This document shows, in pieces, positions 19,246-24,674 of a DNA stretch of 24,674 nt. A program made the translations under genes and the position numbers. Position 1 is the first letter of the stretch; every line of letters starts with the position of its first letter. The DNA is from a virus: IMG/VR virus record IMGVR_UViG_3300003267_000424, positions 1 to 24,674 of that record; one strand, written 5' to 3'. The notes beneath the pieces were generated by a model. It made no database searches and was not told the DNA's origin. It saw only the letters and a list, made by a program, of their open reading frames with translations.

Positions 19246-19274
19246 AGTTTAATTAAACGAAATAAACCCGTCAA
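19246..19274 (-). promoter_or_regulatory. leftward early promoter
   Basis: On the minus strand TTGACG (19274-19269) is followed by 17 bases and TAAACT (19251-19246). The first hexamer matches the sigma-70 -35 consensus at five of six positions and the second matches the -10 at four of six. Transcription would start at or just next to the A of the Cro-like ATG at 19238. The operator palindrome covers the -10 box. Confidence 0.78.
19247..19258. promoter_or_regulatory. operator palindrome GTTTAATTAAAC, left copy
   Basis: This perfect 12-bp palindrome overlaps the -10 box and spacer end of the leftward promoter. Exact copies occur at 20964-20975 and 21005-21016, and nowhere else that I can find in the window. 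A bound protein would block RNA polymerase. A diverged half-site, GTTTAAGTAATC, lies at 19293-19304 on the side of the diverging regulator gene. Confidence 0.85.
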
Positions 19275-19275
19275 G

Positions 19276-19288
19276 CCGGCCCGGCCGG
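19276..19288. promoter_or_regulatory. GC-rich palindrome between the divergent regulators
   Basis: CCGGCC-C-GGCCGG is a perfect inverted repeat with a one-base centre, located just upstream of the -35 box of the leftward promoter. It differs entirely from the AT-rich operator, so it could be the target of a second regulator, or a stem in the transcript of the rightward gene if that begins upstream of it. Confidence 0.45.
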
Positions 19289-19312
19289 TAGAGTTTAAGT
19301 AATCGAAATCAC

Positions 19313-19933
19313 ATGTGTGCTAGCCATTTACACATGACCGCAAGCCACAATAAACGTAGTCGTGGTCGTGGTCTGCCCGAGTATCTCCAGAAGTATTTGC
19401 AATCTGAGATCCGTGCGTGGCTGGCCACGGATCCATCGAGAACCGGCGAAGACCTCGGAAAAAGGGCCGGGGTCTCGGGTGCTCAGATTTCGATCGTCAA
19501 GAATCACGGACGGGGGGCAGGCTGGGACACCGCGGAGGGCATGGCGTTGGTCCTTGGGATCACGCTCGATGAACTCAAAAAACGCGCGCATGAGGCGTGG
19601 CAAACTCGCTCGCCTCCGCCCCGTCTTCAGCTGGTACGCGAGGGCGACGGCCTTGCGAATGGCGAGATGGCGGGATGGCACGAAGCCGAAGCAAAGGTGC
19701 GTGCTCAAACAGGCCTGCCAGACTGGGCCTTTGAAGTGGCACGACGACGCACGGGGCTTGTGCCCCGAGACGGCGTTACGCCGCAGTATGTCGCCGATGA
19801 GGCCATGGAAGTGCTGCGTTATGCGAGTCCAGATATCGTGATTCAGCGGACGAACGAGGAATTGGATCGCAAGGTGAACGCAATGCGTAAACGGAAACGT
19901 AAACGCACAAGCGAGCCCAATGAGCCGAAGTAG
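19313..19933 (+). CDS. XRE-type regulator, candidate lysogenic repressor
   Basis: The 206-residue protein has an N-terminal HTH (IRAWLATDPSRTGEDLGKRA, then GVSGAQISIVKNHG, residues about 33-70; helix DTAEGMALVLGITLDELKKRAHE). A C-terminal part has no LexA-type protease motif, and the tail is very basic (RKRKRKR). It is transcribed away from the Cro-like gene across the operator region, the position of cI in lambda-like switches. No ribosome site is visible before ATG 19313 or the next ATG at 19334. With no self-cleavage domain, induction could depend on the nearby ImmA-like peptidase. Confidence 0.75.
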   Translation: MCASHLHMTASHNKRSRGRGLPEYLQKYLQSEIRAWLATDPSRTGEDLGKRAGVSGAQISIVKNHGRGAGWDTAEGMALVLGITLDELKKRAHEAWQTRSPPPRLQLVREGDGLANGEMAGWHEAEAKVRAQTGLPDWAFEVARRRTGLVPRDGVTPQYVADEAMEVLRYASPDIVIQRTNEELDRKVNAMRKRKRKRTSEPNEPK

Positions 19934-19940
19934 CAAAATC

Positions 19941-19978
19941 CTAAGTTTTTTTCGAGACTTAGTGCCTATTGAGTAGGC
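19941..19978. terminator. two small hairpins between convergent regulator genes
   Basis: CTAAGT/ACTTAG with a T-rich loop (19941-19962) and GCCTA-TTGAG-TAGGC (19964-19978) lie where the XRE gene on the plus strand meets the convergent XRE gene. Neither is followed by a clear run of T, so factor-independent termination is uncertain. The second overlaps the stop codon of the minus-strand gene. Confidence 0.3.
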
Positions 19979-20262
19979 CGTGTAGCAAATAGCCGCACCG
20001 GTTCAATTCCGAGGCCACGCGCAATCCGAGCAATCGTTTTGAGCGTCGGGTTCGATTTCTTCCCCTCGATCTGCTGATACCGCTGCATCAACATTCCGCA
20101 ACGCTCCGCAGCCTGCTCTTGCGTCAAGCCGAGCTCTTGACGGGCCTGTCTTAGACTTTGCGTAAACTGGCGCCGTAAACTCTGATAAGTAACTGAATTT
20201 TTTGAATTCTTTTTTGCCGCCACGCAGGCTAAGCAACACAAATTCTTGCCCGTGAGACACAA
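19966..20262 (-). CDS. second XRE-type HTH regulator
   Basis: The HTH is textbook: LRQARQELGLTQEQAAERCG, then MLMQRYQQIEGKKSNPTLKT, then IARIARGLGIEPVRLFA. The frame can be entered at TTG 20262, TTG 20241 or GTG 20223; none has a good ribosome site. A possible promoter (TTTCCA-17-TATAGC) would start transcription just inside the TTG at 20262, so one of the inner starts is more likely, giving 85 to 91 residues. It faces both neighbours tail-to-tail or head-to-head and may control the peptidase gene across the shared upstream region. Confidence 0.8.
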   Translation of the reverse strand: MCLTGKNLCCLACVAAKKNSKNSVTYQSLRRQFTQSLRQARQELGLTQEQAAERCGMLMQRYQQIEGKKSNPTLKTIARIARGLGIEPVRLFATRPTQ

Positions 20263-20280
20263 GCTATAAGTTGTATTTGC

Positions 20281-20360
20281 GAGTCTGGAAAAAAAGTGTT
20301 CGATAGAATACGTCTCACCAAATCTTATAAAGAATTACGCGATTCGATGTATCCAGACTC
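20281..20360. promoter_or_regulatory. inverted repeat pair in the divergent region before the XRE and peptidase genes
   Basis: GAGTCTGGA (20281-20289) and its exact reverse complement TCCAGACTC (20352-20360) stand 62 bases apart in the AT-rich 144-base region between the two divergent genes. The spacing suits two operator half-arrays that could be bridged by a looped protein complex. The left arm overlaps the putative promoter of the minus-strand regulator. The arms are too far apart for a simple hairpin terminator. Confidence 0.5.
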
Positions 20361-20406
20361 ACGACTTTTGCTTGCGAAATAGCACCTTATCCGTCATCTT
20401 CGAAGC

Positions 20407-20946
20407 ATGGGGCAGATCCATGCCCTCCAGGGGGTCGGCTCAACACAGGAGCCACAGACCCGCTTGGTGAGGGTGAATCAAACTTCGCGCTTGGTAGCGA
20501 CCGATGCCATCGAATCGCTGGCTGAGTTGGTCTATAAACGCGCCGACTTGCGGGTGCAATTTCCCGATCCATTGCTCTTGGCGCGCGCGAATGGCTTTGT
20601 CATGTGCCCAGCACCAGATCCGCTGCAATGCTGGAGTTCGTATACGAGCCAAATTCTCTATTACAAACCCATCGGAGAACGCCGACAACGTGGTTATTTC
20701 ACCTACCATGAGTTAGCTCATGGTCTTTTTACGCGATTGGGAATTCCCCATGCGCACGACGACGTCCACGAACTCACGACCGAGCTGGTCGCGCCCCGAC
20801 AGATCGTAGCTACCCTCTTAAAAAACCGATCCGCGATACAGGCTACGCGACTGCTGATCCGCAGTAATCCGCATGCGCCGACGCATCTCTTGCGTCGACG
20901 TATCGAAAGCCTGCGGCCTCTCGCCGATCTCTCTAAGCCCGCGTAA
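20407..20946 (+). CDS. ImmA/IrrE-type zinc metallopeptidase
   Basis: The 179-residue protein carries the zinc signature HELAH (101-105) within YFTYHELAHGLFTRLG, and a later Glu (126) in ELTTELVAPRQ, fitting the third ligand of the IrrE N-terminal-like domain (DUF955). Relatives such as ImmA of ICEBs1 cleave a phage- or element-encoded XRE repressor and so trigger induction. Here two XRE regulators are close by and neither has a self-cleaving domain, which makes them the natural substrates. There is no separate HTH in this protein. The ATG lacks a clear ribosome site. The start is the only good one before the conserved part. Confidence 0.83.
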   Translation: MGQIHALQGVGSTQEPQTRLVRVNQTSRLVATDAIESLAELVYKRADLRVQFPDPLLLARANGFVMCPAPDPLQCWSSYTSQILYYKPIGERRQRGYFTYHELAHGLFTRLGIPHAHDDVHELTTELVAPRQIVATLLKNRSAIQATRLLIRSNPHAPTHLLRRRIESLRPLADLSKPA

Positions 20947-20962
20947 ACAGATCGATATCCGT

Positions 20963-20976
20963 CGTTTAATTAAACG
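20963..20976. promoter_or_regulatory. operator palindrome, upstream right copy
   Basis: CGTTTAATTAAACG is a 14-bp perfect palindrome holding the same 12-bp core as the other two sites. It lies 41 bases (about four turns) before the copy that overlaps the rightward promoter, so proteins at the two sites would face the same side of the DNA and could bind together. No promoter is evident directly at this copy. Confidence 0.82.
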
Positions 20977-20988
20977 GCAGGCACTCCC

Positions 20989-21017
20989 TTGCGTGCGGTA
21001 TTAAGTTTAATTAAACT
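20989..21017 (+). promoter_or_regulatory. rightward early promoter
   Basis: TTGCGT (20989-20994), 17 bases, and TAAACT (21012-21017) form a sigma-70-like promoter whose -10 box is identical to that of the leftward promoter and is overlapped by the operator in the same register. Transcription would begin near 21024, leaving a leader of about 48 bases before the first gene. Confidence 0.7.
21005..21016. promoter_or_regulatory. operator palindrome GTTTAATTAAAC, promoter-overlapping right copy
   Basis: This is the third exact copy of the 12-bp core, extended here to AGTTTAATTAAACT. It covers the end of the spacer and the -10 box of the rightward promoter, exactly as the left copy does on its promoter, so one repressor can shut both lytic operons. 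Confidence 0.85.
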
Positions 21018-21071
21018 AAATACATCGCGACCGGTATTAGTGCCGCGATCGCGCTGCGACGGAGCCGTTCC

Positions 21072-21329
21072 ATGTCATTCGACCCCCGCGATGATCGTGC
21101 GCGCCTCTGTAGCCAATGCGAATCTCGAGACGCCGTCGATGGCGAGCTATGCGGCCTATGCGCCGTGCAAGCCTGCGTGGACGACGGGGAGTACGCGCTA
21201 GCGCGCGCGATCGCAGTCACACACGGCGTCACTCACGAGACCGTGGAGCGGATGATTCGCGAGGTGACGGAAAAGCTCGCCGCGCTCGAAACGAATGCGA
21301 TGCATGCGGCGGTCGGGAGGATGGCATGA
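21072..21329 (+). CDS. zinc-ribbon plus HTH small protein, first gene of the rightward operon
   Basis: The 85-residue protein has CSQC (residues 13-16) and CGLC (27-30), forming a one-zinc ribbon, then a helix-turn-helix-like part (ALARAIAVTHGVTHETVERMIREVTEKL). GGAG lies 7 bases before the ATG and the stop overlaps the next start (ATGA). The next gene encodes a longer protein of the same plan. As the first product of the rightward operon it may act on transcription, but this is inferred from place and domain type. Confidence 0.78.
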   Translation: MSFDPRDDRARLCSQCESRDAVDGELCGLCAVQACVDDGEYALARAIAVTHGVTHETVERMIREVTEKLAALETNAMHAAVGRMA

Positions 21330-21727
21330 GTTACGATTTGCCCTCCCGCTGCAGCGCGTGCAACGTCCTGCTCTGTACTCGCGAGGCCTTGATGGGCCAG
21401 GTTTGCGATCTGTGCGCGCTCAAGGCCGAAGCGCTGCTTGCCGCGCGTACCGGCGATCCTGCGGCACTTTACGCCGTTGCGAAGGCCCGTCGCGTCTCTG
21501 AACAGACCGCGCGCCGGTATCTCAAGCTCGCAAGCGAGATGGACCTACCGCTGCCCTGCGGCGGCCGGCTGCCGACGGAATGGACGCGAGGGCCGCGGGG
21601 TGATGCCGCAGGGCTGCATGAGATCTGGGCCGGCGCGGTGCTTAGCCACGTGGCCTGGGTGCCCAGGGACACGATCGTGCGCGCGGGGCAGGATGCGGCG
21701 ACGGCGCGACCGGGAGTTGCGGCATGA
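21326..21727 (+). CDS. zinc-ribbon plus HTH protein, paralogue of the preceding gene
   Basis: ATG 21326 has GGAGG 5 bases upstream and overlaps the previous stop (ATGA); the longer frame from 21116 is a shadow of the preceding gene. The protein shows CSAC (9-12) and CDLCA (27-31), then AVAKARRVSEQTARRYLKLASEM, matching the ribbon and the HTH of its neighbour. It adds a 50-residue C-terminal part (GGRLPTEWTRGPRG, LHEIWAGAVLSHVAWV). The pair looks like a tandem duplication with later extension. Confidence 0.78.
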   Translation: MSYDLPSRCSACNVLLCTREALMGQVCDLCALKAEALLAARTGDPAALYAVAKARRVSEQTARRYLKLASEMDLPLPCGGRLPTEWTRGPRGDAAGLHEIWAGAVLSHVAWVPRDTIVRAGQDAATARPGVAA

Positions 21728-21921
21728 GCCCGAAGGAGTTCGCGGATATCGCGATGTTAGCCGAGAGCCTACTGCTGAAACTACTCGACCAAGCCGAGGC
21801 GCTTGAGAACATTGATCCGGACGCGGCGCGATTGATTCAACTCTGTCGCGAGGCGCACGAATCAACCGGAAGGCTCGCGCGACACCTGAATCGACAGCTG
21901 AAACCAAAGGGAGGGACGTGA
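21724..21921 (+). CDS. unknown 65-residue helical protein
   Basis: This small acidic-to-neutral protein is all helix by composition (EFADIAMLAESLLLKLLDQA, then AARLIQLCREAHESTGRLA) and ends in a basic tail. It is linked by ATGA to the zinc-ribbon gene before it and overlaps the next gene. No family is recognised; a coiled dimer is plausible. Confidence 0.72.
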   Translation: MSPKEFADIAMLAESLLLKLLDQAEALENIDPDAARLIQLCREAHESTGRLARHLNRQLKPKGGT

Positions 21922-22115
21922 TGAGGACACGAAACGGACCGGCACTAGAACACGGACTCGAACTGTTTGCGGCCGCGTGCGGCGATATGCGCGATGCGGC
22001 CACCAAGATCGCGCTCGCGTGCCGTGCGATGCATGCGGCGACCACGGAGATGGACTTGGCGTGCCAGCGGCTTAGCGAATCGCTCGGTCGAGTGAACTTC
22101 CGCAGGGCGGCGTAG
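21921..22115 (+). CDS. unknown 64-residue helical protein
   Basis: The start is set at ATG 21921, because AAGGGAGG lies 6 bases before it; a GTG one codon earlier is too close to that site. The protein is helical and heptad-like (LELFAAACGDMRDAATKIALA, then MHAATTEMDLACQRLSESLGRV), consistent with a short coiled coil. It precedes the recombinase gene by 48 bases. The function is unknown. Confidence 0.68.
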   Translation: MRTRNGPALEHGLELFAAACGDMRDAATKIALACRAMHAATTEMDLACQRLSESLGRVNFRRAA

Positions 22116-22163
22116 CAGGCAGGGTTCGGGCGGCAACAGGGCGAGGGCGAAAGGAGCGCGGCG

Positions 22164-23669
22164 ATGGGCAACGAATCGACAGCGATTCAGAAGAGTGCGA
22201 ACGCGGGCGAAGTTCTCGTAAGGCATCCGCTGCCTGCGCTGAAGTTTTCTGCAGAGCAGCGCAAGATGATTCGCGACTCTTTCGCGAATGGCGCCAGTGA
22301 CGCTGAGTTCGAAGTGCTCATGGCCGTAGCGAGTGCGCGTGGCCTGAATCCTCTGCTTAAGCAAATCTACTTCGTCAAGCGCTACGACAGCCAAAAGCGC
22401 TGCGACGTGTGGTCCACACAGGTCAGCATCGATGGCTTGCGGGTTATTGCAGACCGAACCGGCTTGTACGCGGGTCAAGACGAACCTGAGTGGGTCGAAG
22501 AAAACGGAGCGATCAGGCTCTGTAAGGTCAGAGTGTATCGCAAGGACTGGACCCGTCCGGCCGTCGGCGTGGCGTACTGGTCGGAGTACGTTCAGCTCAC
22601 AAAGGAAAACAGACCCACGCACATGTGGGCCACCAAGGCCCATTTGATGATCGCAAAGTGCGCGGAGGGGCTCGCGCTGCGCAAGGCATTTCCAGAGCAA
22701 CTTAGCGGTTTGTACGCCCCAGAGGAATTCGGCCGAACCGACACCGAAGTCGAAGGCACCGGGGTTGTTGTCGAAACACCGGTCAAGTCAGCAACCGCGC
22801 CATCGACAGGGTCCCGTGCCGCCGACGCTAGGGACGCCCCCGTCCAGGACACGCCAGCGCTTGACGCGCTATGCCGTGACCTCGCCGAGATCGAAGGGGC
22901 CACGCTTCTGGACGCCGCGCGAGTTTGGAAGAAGCATTGCCAGGCGGTCTACACCGAGGCCGCTGGCGACGCCCGGTATCTGCACGAAGCACAACGGGCC
23001 GTACTCGGCGTCACGAGAGTGGGCTGCACCCATAACCAGCTCAACGAACATGTTGCGGCCCTCGAGGCGCGCGAGCGGACGCCACGGGACACCACTTACG
23101 CGGACGTGATGGACTTGCTCGCGCTCGCAGACTCGGCCGAGGACGTGGTGGAGACCTGGCGGACGAACAAGGCCGCCATCGAGCTGCGGTCCGAGGAGCT
23201 TCGCTTGTTGCTACGGAAGCTTGCCACACGTCGCGTGCAGGAGCTGATGCCTGGTATGAGCGACGCCAAGCAGGCGGCACAATGGCTCAAGAACGCCTTG
23301 TCGAAGGAGCCCGAGCCCCCGAACGGCGGCGGTGCACCGAAGCCTGAGATGTCCCCAGCGAACGACGTCGGGGACGTGGAGCGCGAGGCGATTGCTGCCG
23401 AGGGCGACGGCGCATCATCAGCGGTCGCTATGTCACCCGCCGACACTTTGCGCGCCAAGCTCGCGGAGTGCACCGCGCCCGATCATCTCTACAACGCGCT
23501 GTTCAAACACGGCCCCGCGCTTGGTCTCAGTGAGCACGAGGGCATGGCGATTGCGAAGGAACGCTTGGTGCAGCTGGGCAAGAGCGAAATGACCGCCACC
23601 AACATGGTGCGCGGGGAGATCAGCAAGCGCGGGTGGAAACCTGCCCGGCACAAAAGGAAAGCAGCATGA
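22164..23669 (+). CDS. bet: Bet/RecT-type single-strand annealing protein with long C-terminal extension
   Basis: Residues about 25-205 match the phage Bet core: DAEFEVLMAVASARGLNPLL, then KQIYFVKRYD, VSIDGLRVIADRTGLYAGQD, then GVAYWSEYVQ, and MWATKAHLMIAKCAEGLALR with KAFPEQLSGLYAPEE. Bet anneals complementary strands and drives homologous recombination. The usual length is about 260; this one has 501 residues. The extension contains three similar helical modules (about 230-305, 310-380 and 425-495) separated by Pro/Ala linkers. AAAGGAG lies 7 bases before the ATG, and the stop overlaps the next gene (ATGA). No partner exonuclease is in the window. Confidence 0.9.
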   Translation: MGNESTAIQKSANAGEVLVRHPLPALKFSAEQRKMIRDSFANGASDAEFEVLMAVASARGLNPLLKQIYFVKRYDSQKRCDVWSTQVSIDGLRVIADRTGLYAGQDEPEWVEENGAIRLCKVRVYRKDWTRPAVGVAYWSEYVQLTKENRPTHMWATKAHLMIAKCAEGLALRKAFPEQLSGLYAPEEFGRTDTEVEGTGVVVETPVKSATAPSTGSRAADARDAPVQDTPALDALCRDLAEIEGATLLDAARVWKKHCQAVYTEAAGDARYLHEAQRAVLGVTRVGCTHNQLNEHVAALEARERTPRDTTYADVMDLLALADSAEDVVETWRTNKAAIELRSEELRLLLRKLATRRVQELMPGMSDAKQAAQWLKNALSKEPEPPNGGGAPKPEMSPANDVGDVEREAIAAEGDGASSAVAMSPADTLRAKLAECTAPDHLYNALFKHGPALGLSEHEGMAIAKERLVQLGKSEMTATNMVRGEISKRGWKPARHKRKAA

Positions 23670-24025
23670 GCAGTAGTTCGATTGAATCGTTTGACGAACT
23701 CGTCGCGAAGCATGACGCCGGGCTTACGAATACCGAATTGAGTCGTGAGCTGCGCGAGATGGTCGAGTACTTAAACGAGCGCGCCCGGCAAGGTCACAAG
23801 GCCAAAGGCGAGATCGGCGCGAAGTTCATCCTCGAGGCCGTCGGCGGCGGTCGCGTGGAGATTCGTTTTCAGTCCTCGGTCAAGCGCCCCGGCCCGCCGC
23901 GCACGCAAGAGATTCGTTGGGTCGGCGACAAGGGCGCGCTTGTCGCGTCCGATCCGCGACAGAAAAAGATGCCGTTTGCAGAAGTGCCACCGCCCACCCC
24001 GATCCGAGCCCGGAAGGAAGACTAG
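23666..24025 (+). CDS. 119-residue conserved-type phage protein next to bet
   Basis: ATG 23666 overlaps the bet stop and has an AAGGAAAG site. The N-terminal half is helical (DELVAKHDAGLTNTELSREL, then REMVEYLNERARQGHKAKG). The centre has two strands (KFILEAVGGGRVEIRFQSSVK), and the tail is basic and Pro-rich (KMPFAEVPPPTPIRARKED). It lies between the annealing protein and the DUF2303 gene, an order often seen in phages. No enzyme motif is visible; a helper role in recombination is a guess from place. Confidence 0.78.
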   Translation: MSSSSIESFDELVAKHDAGLTNTELSRELREMVEYLNERARQGHKAKGEIGAKFILEAVGGGRVEIRFQSSVKRPGPPRTQEIRWVGDKGALVASDPRQKKMPFAEVPPPTPIRARKED

Positions 24026-24031
24026 CAACCA

Positions 24032-24674
24032 ATGGATTCCCAGACCCTTCGCGACATGCACGACCTGGTCAGAGAACATCTGGAACCCGCTGTCATTGGC
24101 GTCGCAGCCCATCAGGTCCTTGTCACGTCCAACGAGCATACGGTTCACGACTTACACGAGATCTTCGAAAAGCATCTGCCCCATCCGAAGCGGCCCAAGG
24201 GCACCTCGGTGCACCAGACGCTAGACTCGCTGATTGCCCATGCCCAGCGGCATAGCGATCCGGGCGAGACCGTCGCGTTCTGCAATCTGACCAACGGACA
24301 GGGGCGCATTATCGCGGTCTACGATTATCACCCCGCAGAGATGGACCGTGGCGGCTGGCGGCAGCATCACGCGGTCTACGACTTCCCGCTCACCGATGCG
24401 TGGAAGCGCTGGACGAGTCTCGCGGGACGGAGCCTGAGCGTGCAGGAGTTTGCTGAGCTGCTCGAAGAGCGCATCGAAGACGTGCGTGACCCGTCCGAGG
24501 CCCCCGAGCTGCCGGGCGTGACGTACGCCACGGCCTCCGAGCTGCTCACGCTCGCGCAAGGCCTATCCGTGCGCGTGGAGCAACAGGTCGCCGAAGTGCG
24601 GCGGTTGCACAACGGCACCTCGCAGATCCAGTTCTCCGAGGAGCACAAAGGGCCCGATGGCACGCCAGTACGTG
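24032..24674 (+). CDS. DUF2303-family phage protein, truncated by the window edge
   Basis: The frame opens at ATG 24032 and is still open at the right end, giving 214 residues. The middle shows the DUF2303 pattern: SLIAHAQRHSDPGETVAFCN, then IIAVYDYHPAEM, HHAVYDFPLTDAWKRW and EFAELLEERIEDVRDP. The family is found next to phage recombination genes and its activity is not known. A purine-rich AAGGAAG lies about 12 bases before the start, longer than ideal, so a later start is possible. Confidence 0.85.
   Translation, partial: MDSQTLRDMHDLVREHLEPAVIGVAAHQVLVTSNEHTVHDLHEIFEKHLPHPKRPKGTSVHQTLDSLIAHAQRHSDPGETVAFCNLTNGQGRIIAVYDYHPAEMDRGGWRQHHAVYDFPLTDAWKRWTSLAGRSLSVQEFAELLEERIEDVRDPSEAPELPGVTYATASELLTLAQGLSVRVEQQVAEVRRLHNGTSQIQFSEEHKGPDGTPVR

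Noticed and set aside
19328-19936. A 202-codon open frame antisense to the XRE regulator
   Set aside because: It mirrors the whole regulator gene, has no ribosome site, and includes a run of Thr from a repeated codon pattern; the HTH on the other strand is convincing.

Overview
The window is a stretch of a temperate, double-stranded DNA tailed phage or prophage, GC-rich, from a bacterium that is probably a proteobacterium. The evidence for this is a Mu gp29-like (DUF935) portal, a lambda Bet-type annealing protein, a DUF2303 protein, tRNA genes with encoded CCA ends and strong Shine-Dalgarno sites. The host genus cannot be read from the sequence. No integrase, attachment site, tail or lysis gene is present, so the window is internal to a larger genome.

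Layout. A regulatory switch sits at about 18.95-21.07 kb: a Cro-like gene on the minus strand, a diverging XRE regulator, a second XRE regulator on the opposite strand, and an ImmA/IrrE-type metallopeptidase. It is flanked by two early promoters of nearly identical design (TTGACG-17 bp-TAAACT leftward, TTGCGT-17 bp-TAAACT rightward). In both, the palindrome GTTTAATTAAAC overlaps the -10 box in the same register, and a third copy lies 41 bp upstream of the rightward one. The rightward operon holds four small genes (two are zinc-ribbon/HTH paralogues), a long Bet-like recombinase, a conserved small protein and a partial DUF2303 gene.

The long leftward operon runs from the Cro-like gene down to about 8.25 kb. 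It carries small accessory proteins, a cytosine-C5 DNA methyltransferase, tandem small cysteine proteins, a DUF1064 nuclease, a YkgJ-type cysteine-cluster protein, a regulator-like gene, a replication initiator, a DnaB helicase, two tRNA genes in structured spacers, a ParB-like protein and an ABC-ATPase/GNAT fusion (COG2401-like). Most of its genes are linked by ATGA or GTGA stop/start overlaps. A four-gene plus-strand island (5.77-7.18 kb) with two copies of a structured intergenic element interrupts it. The morphogenesis block then continues on the minus strand: small and large terminase, portal, S49 head protease with an in-frame nested scaffold start, and major capsid protein.

The items most worth a second look are: (i) a 243-codon reading frame lying entirely inside the methyltransferase gene that itself resembles a methyltransferase-associated phage protein family; (ii) the ASCH / ABC-GNAT / ParB neighbourhood with a repeat-palindrome cluster and two phage tRNAs; (iii) an initiator-like tRNA-Met with a paired G1:C72; (iv) the twin operator-promoters with a probably leaderless Cro-like mRNA; (v) the duplicated hairpin elements of the plus-strand island.
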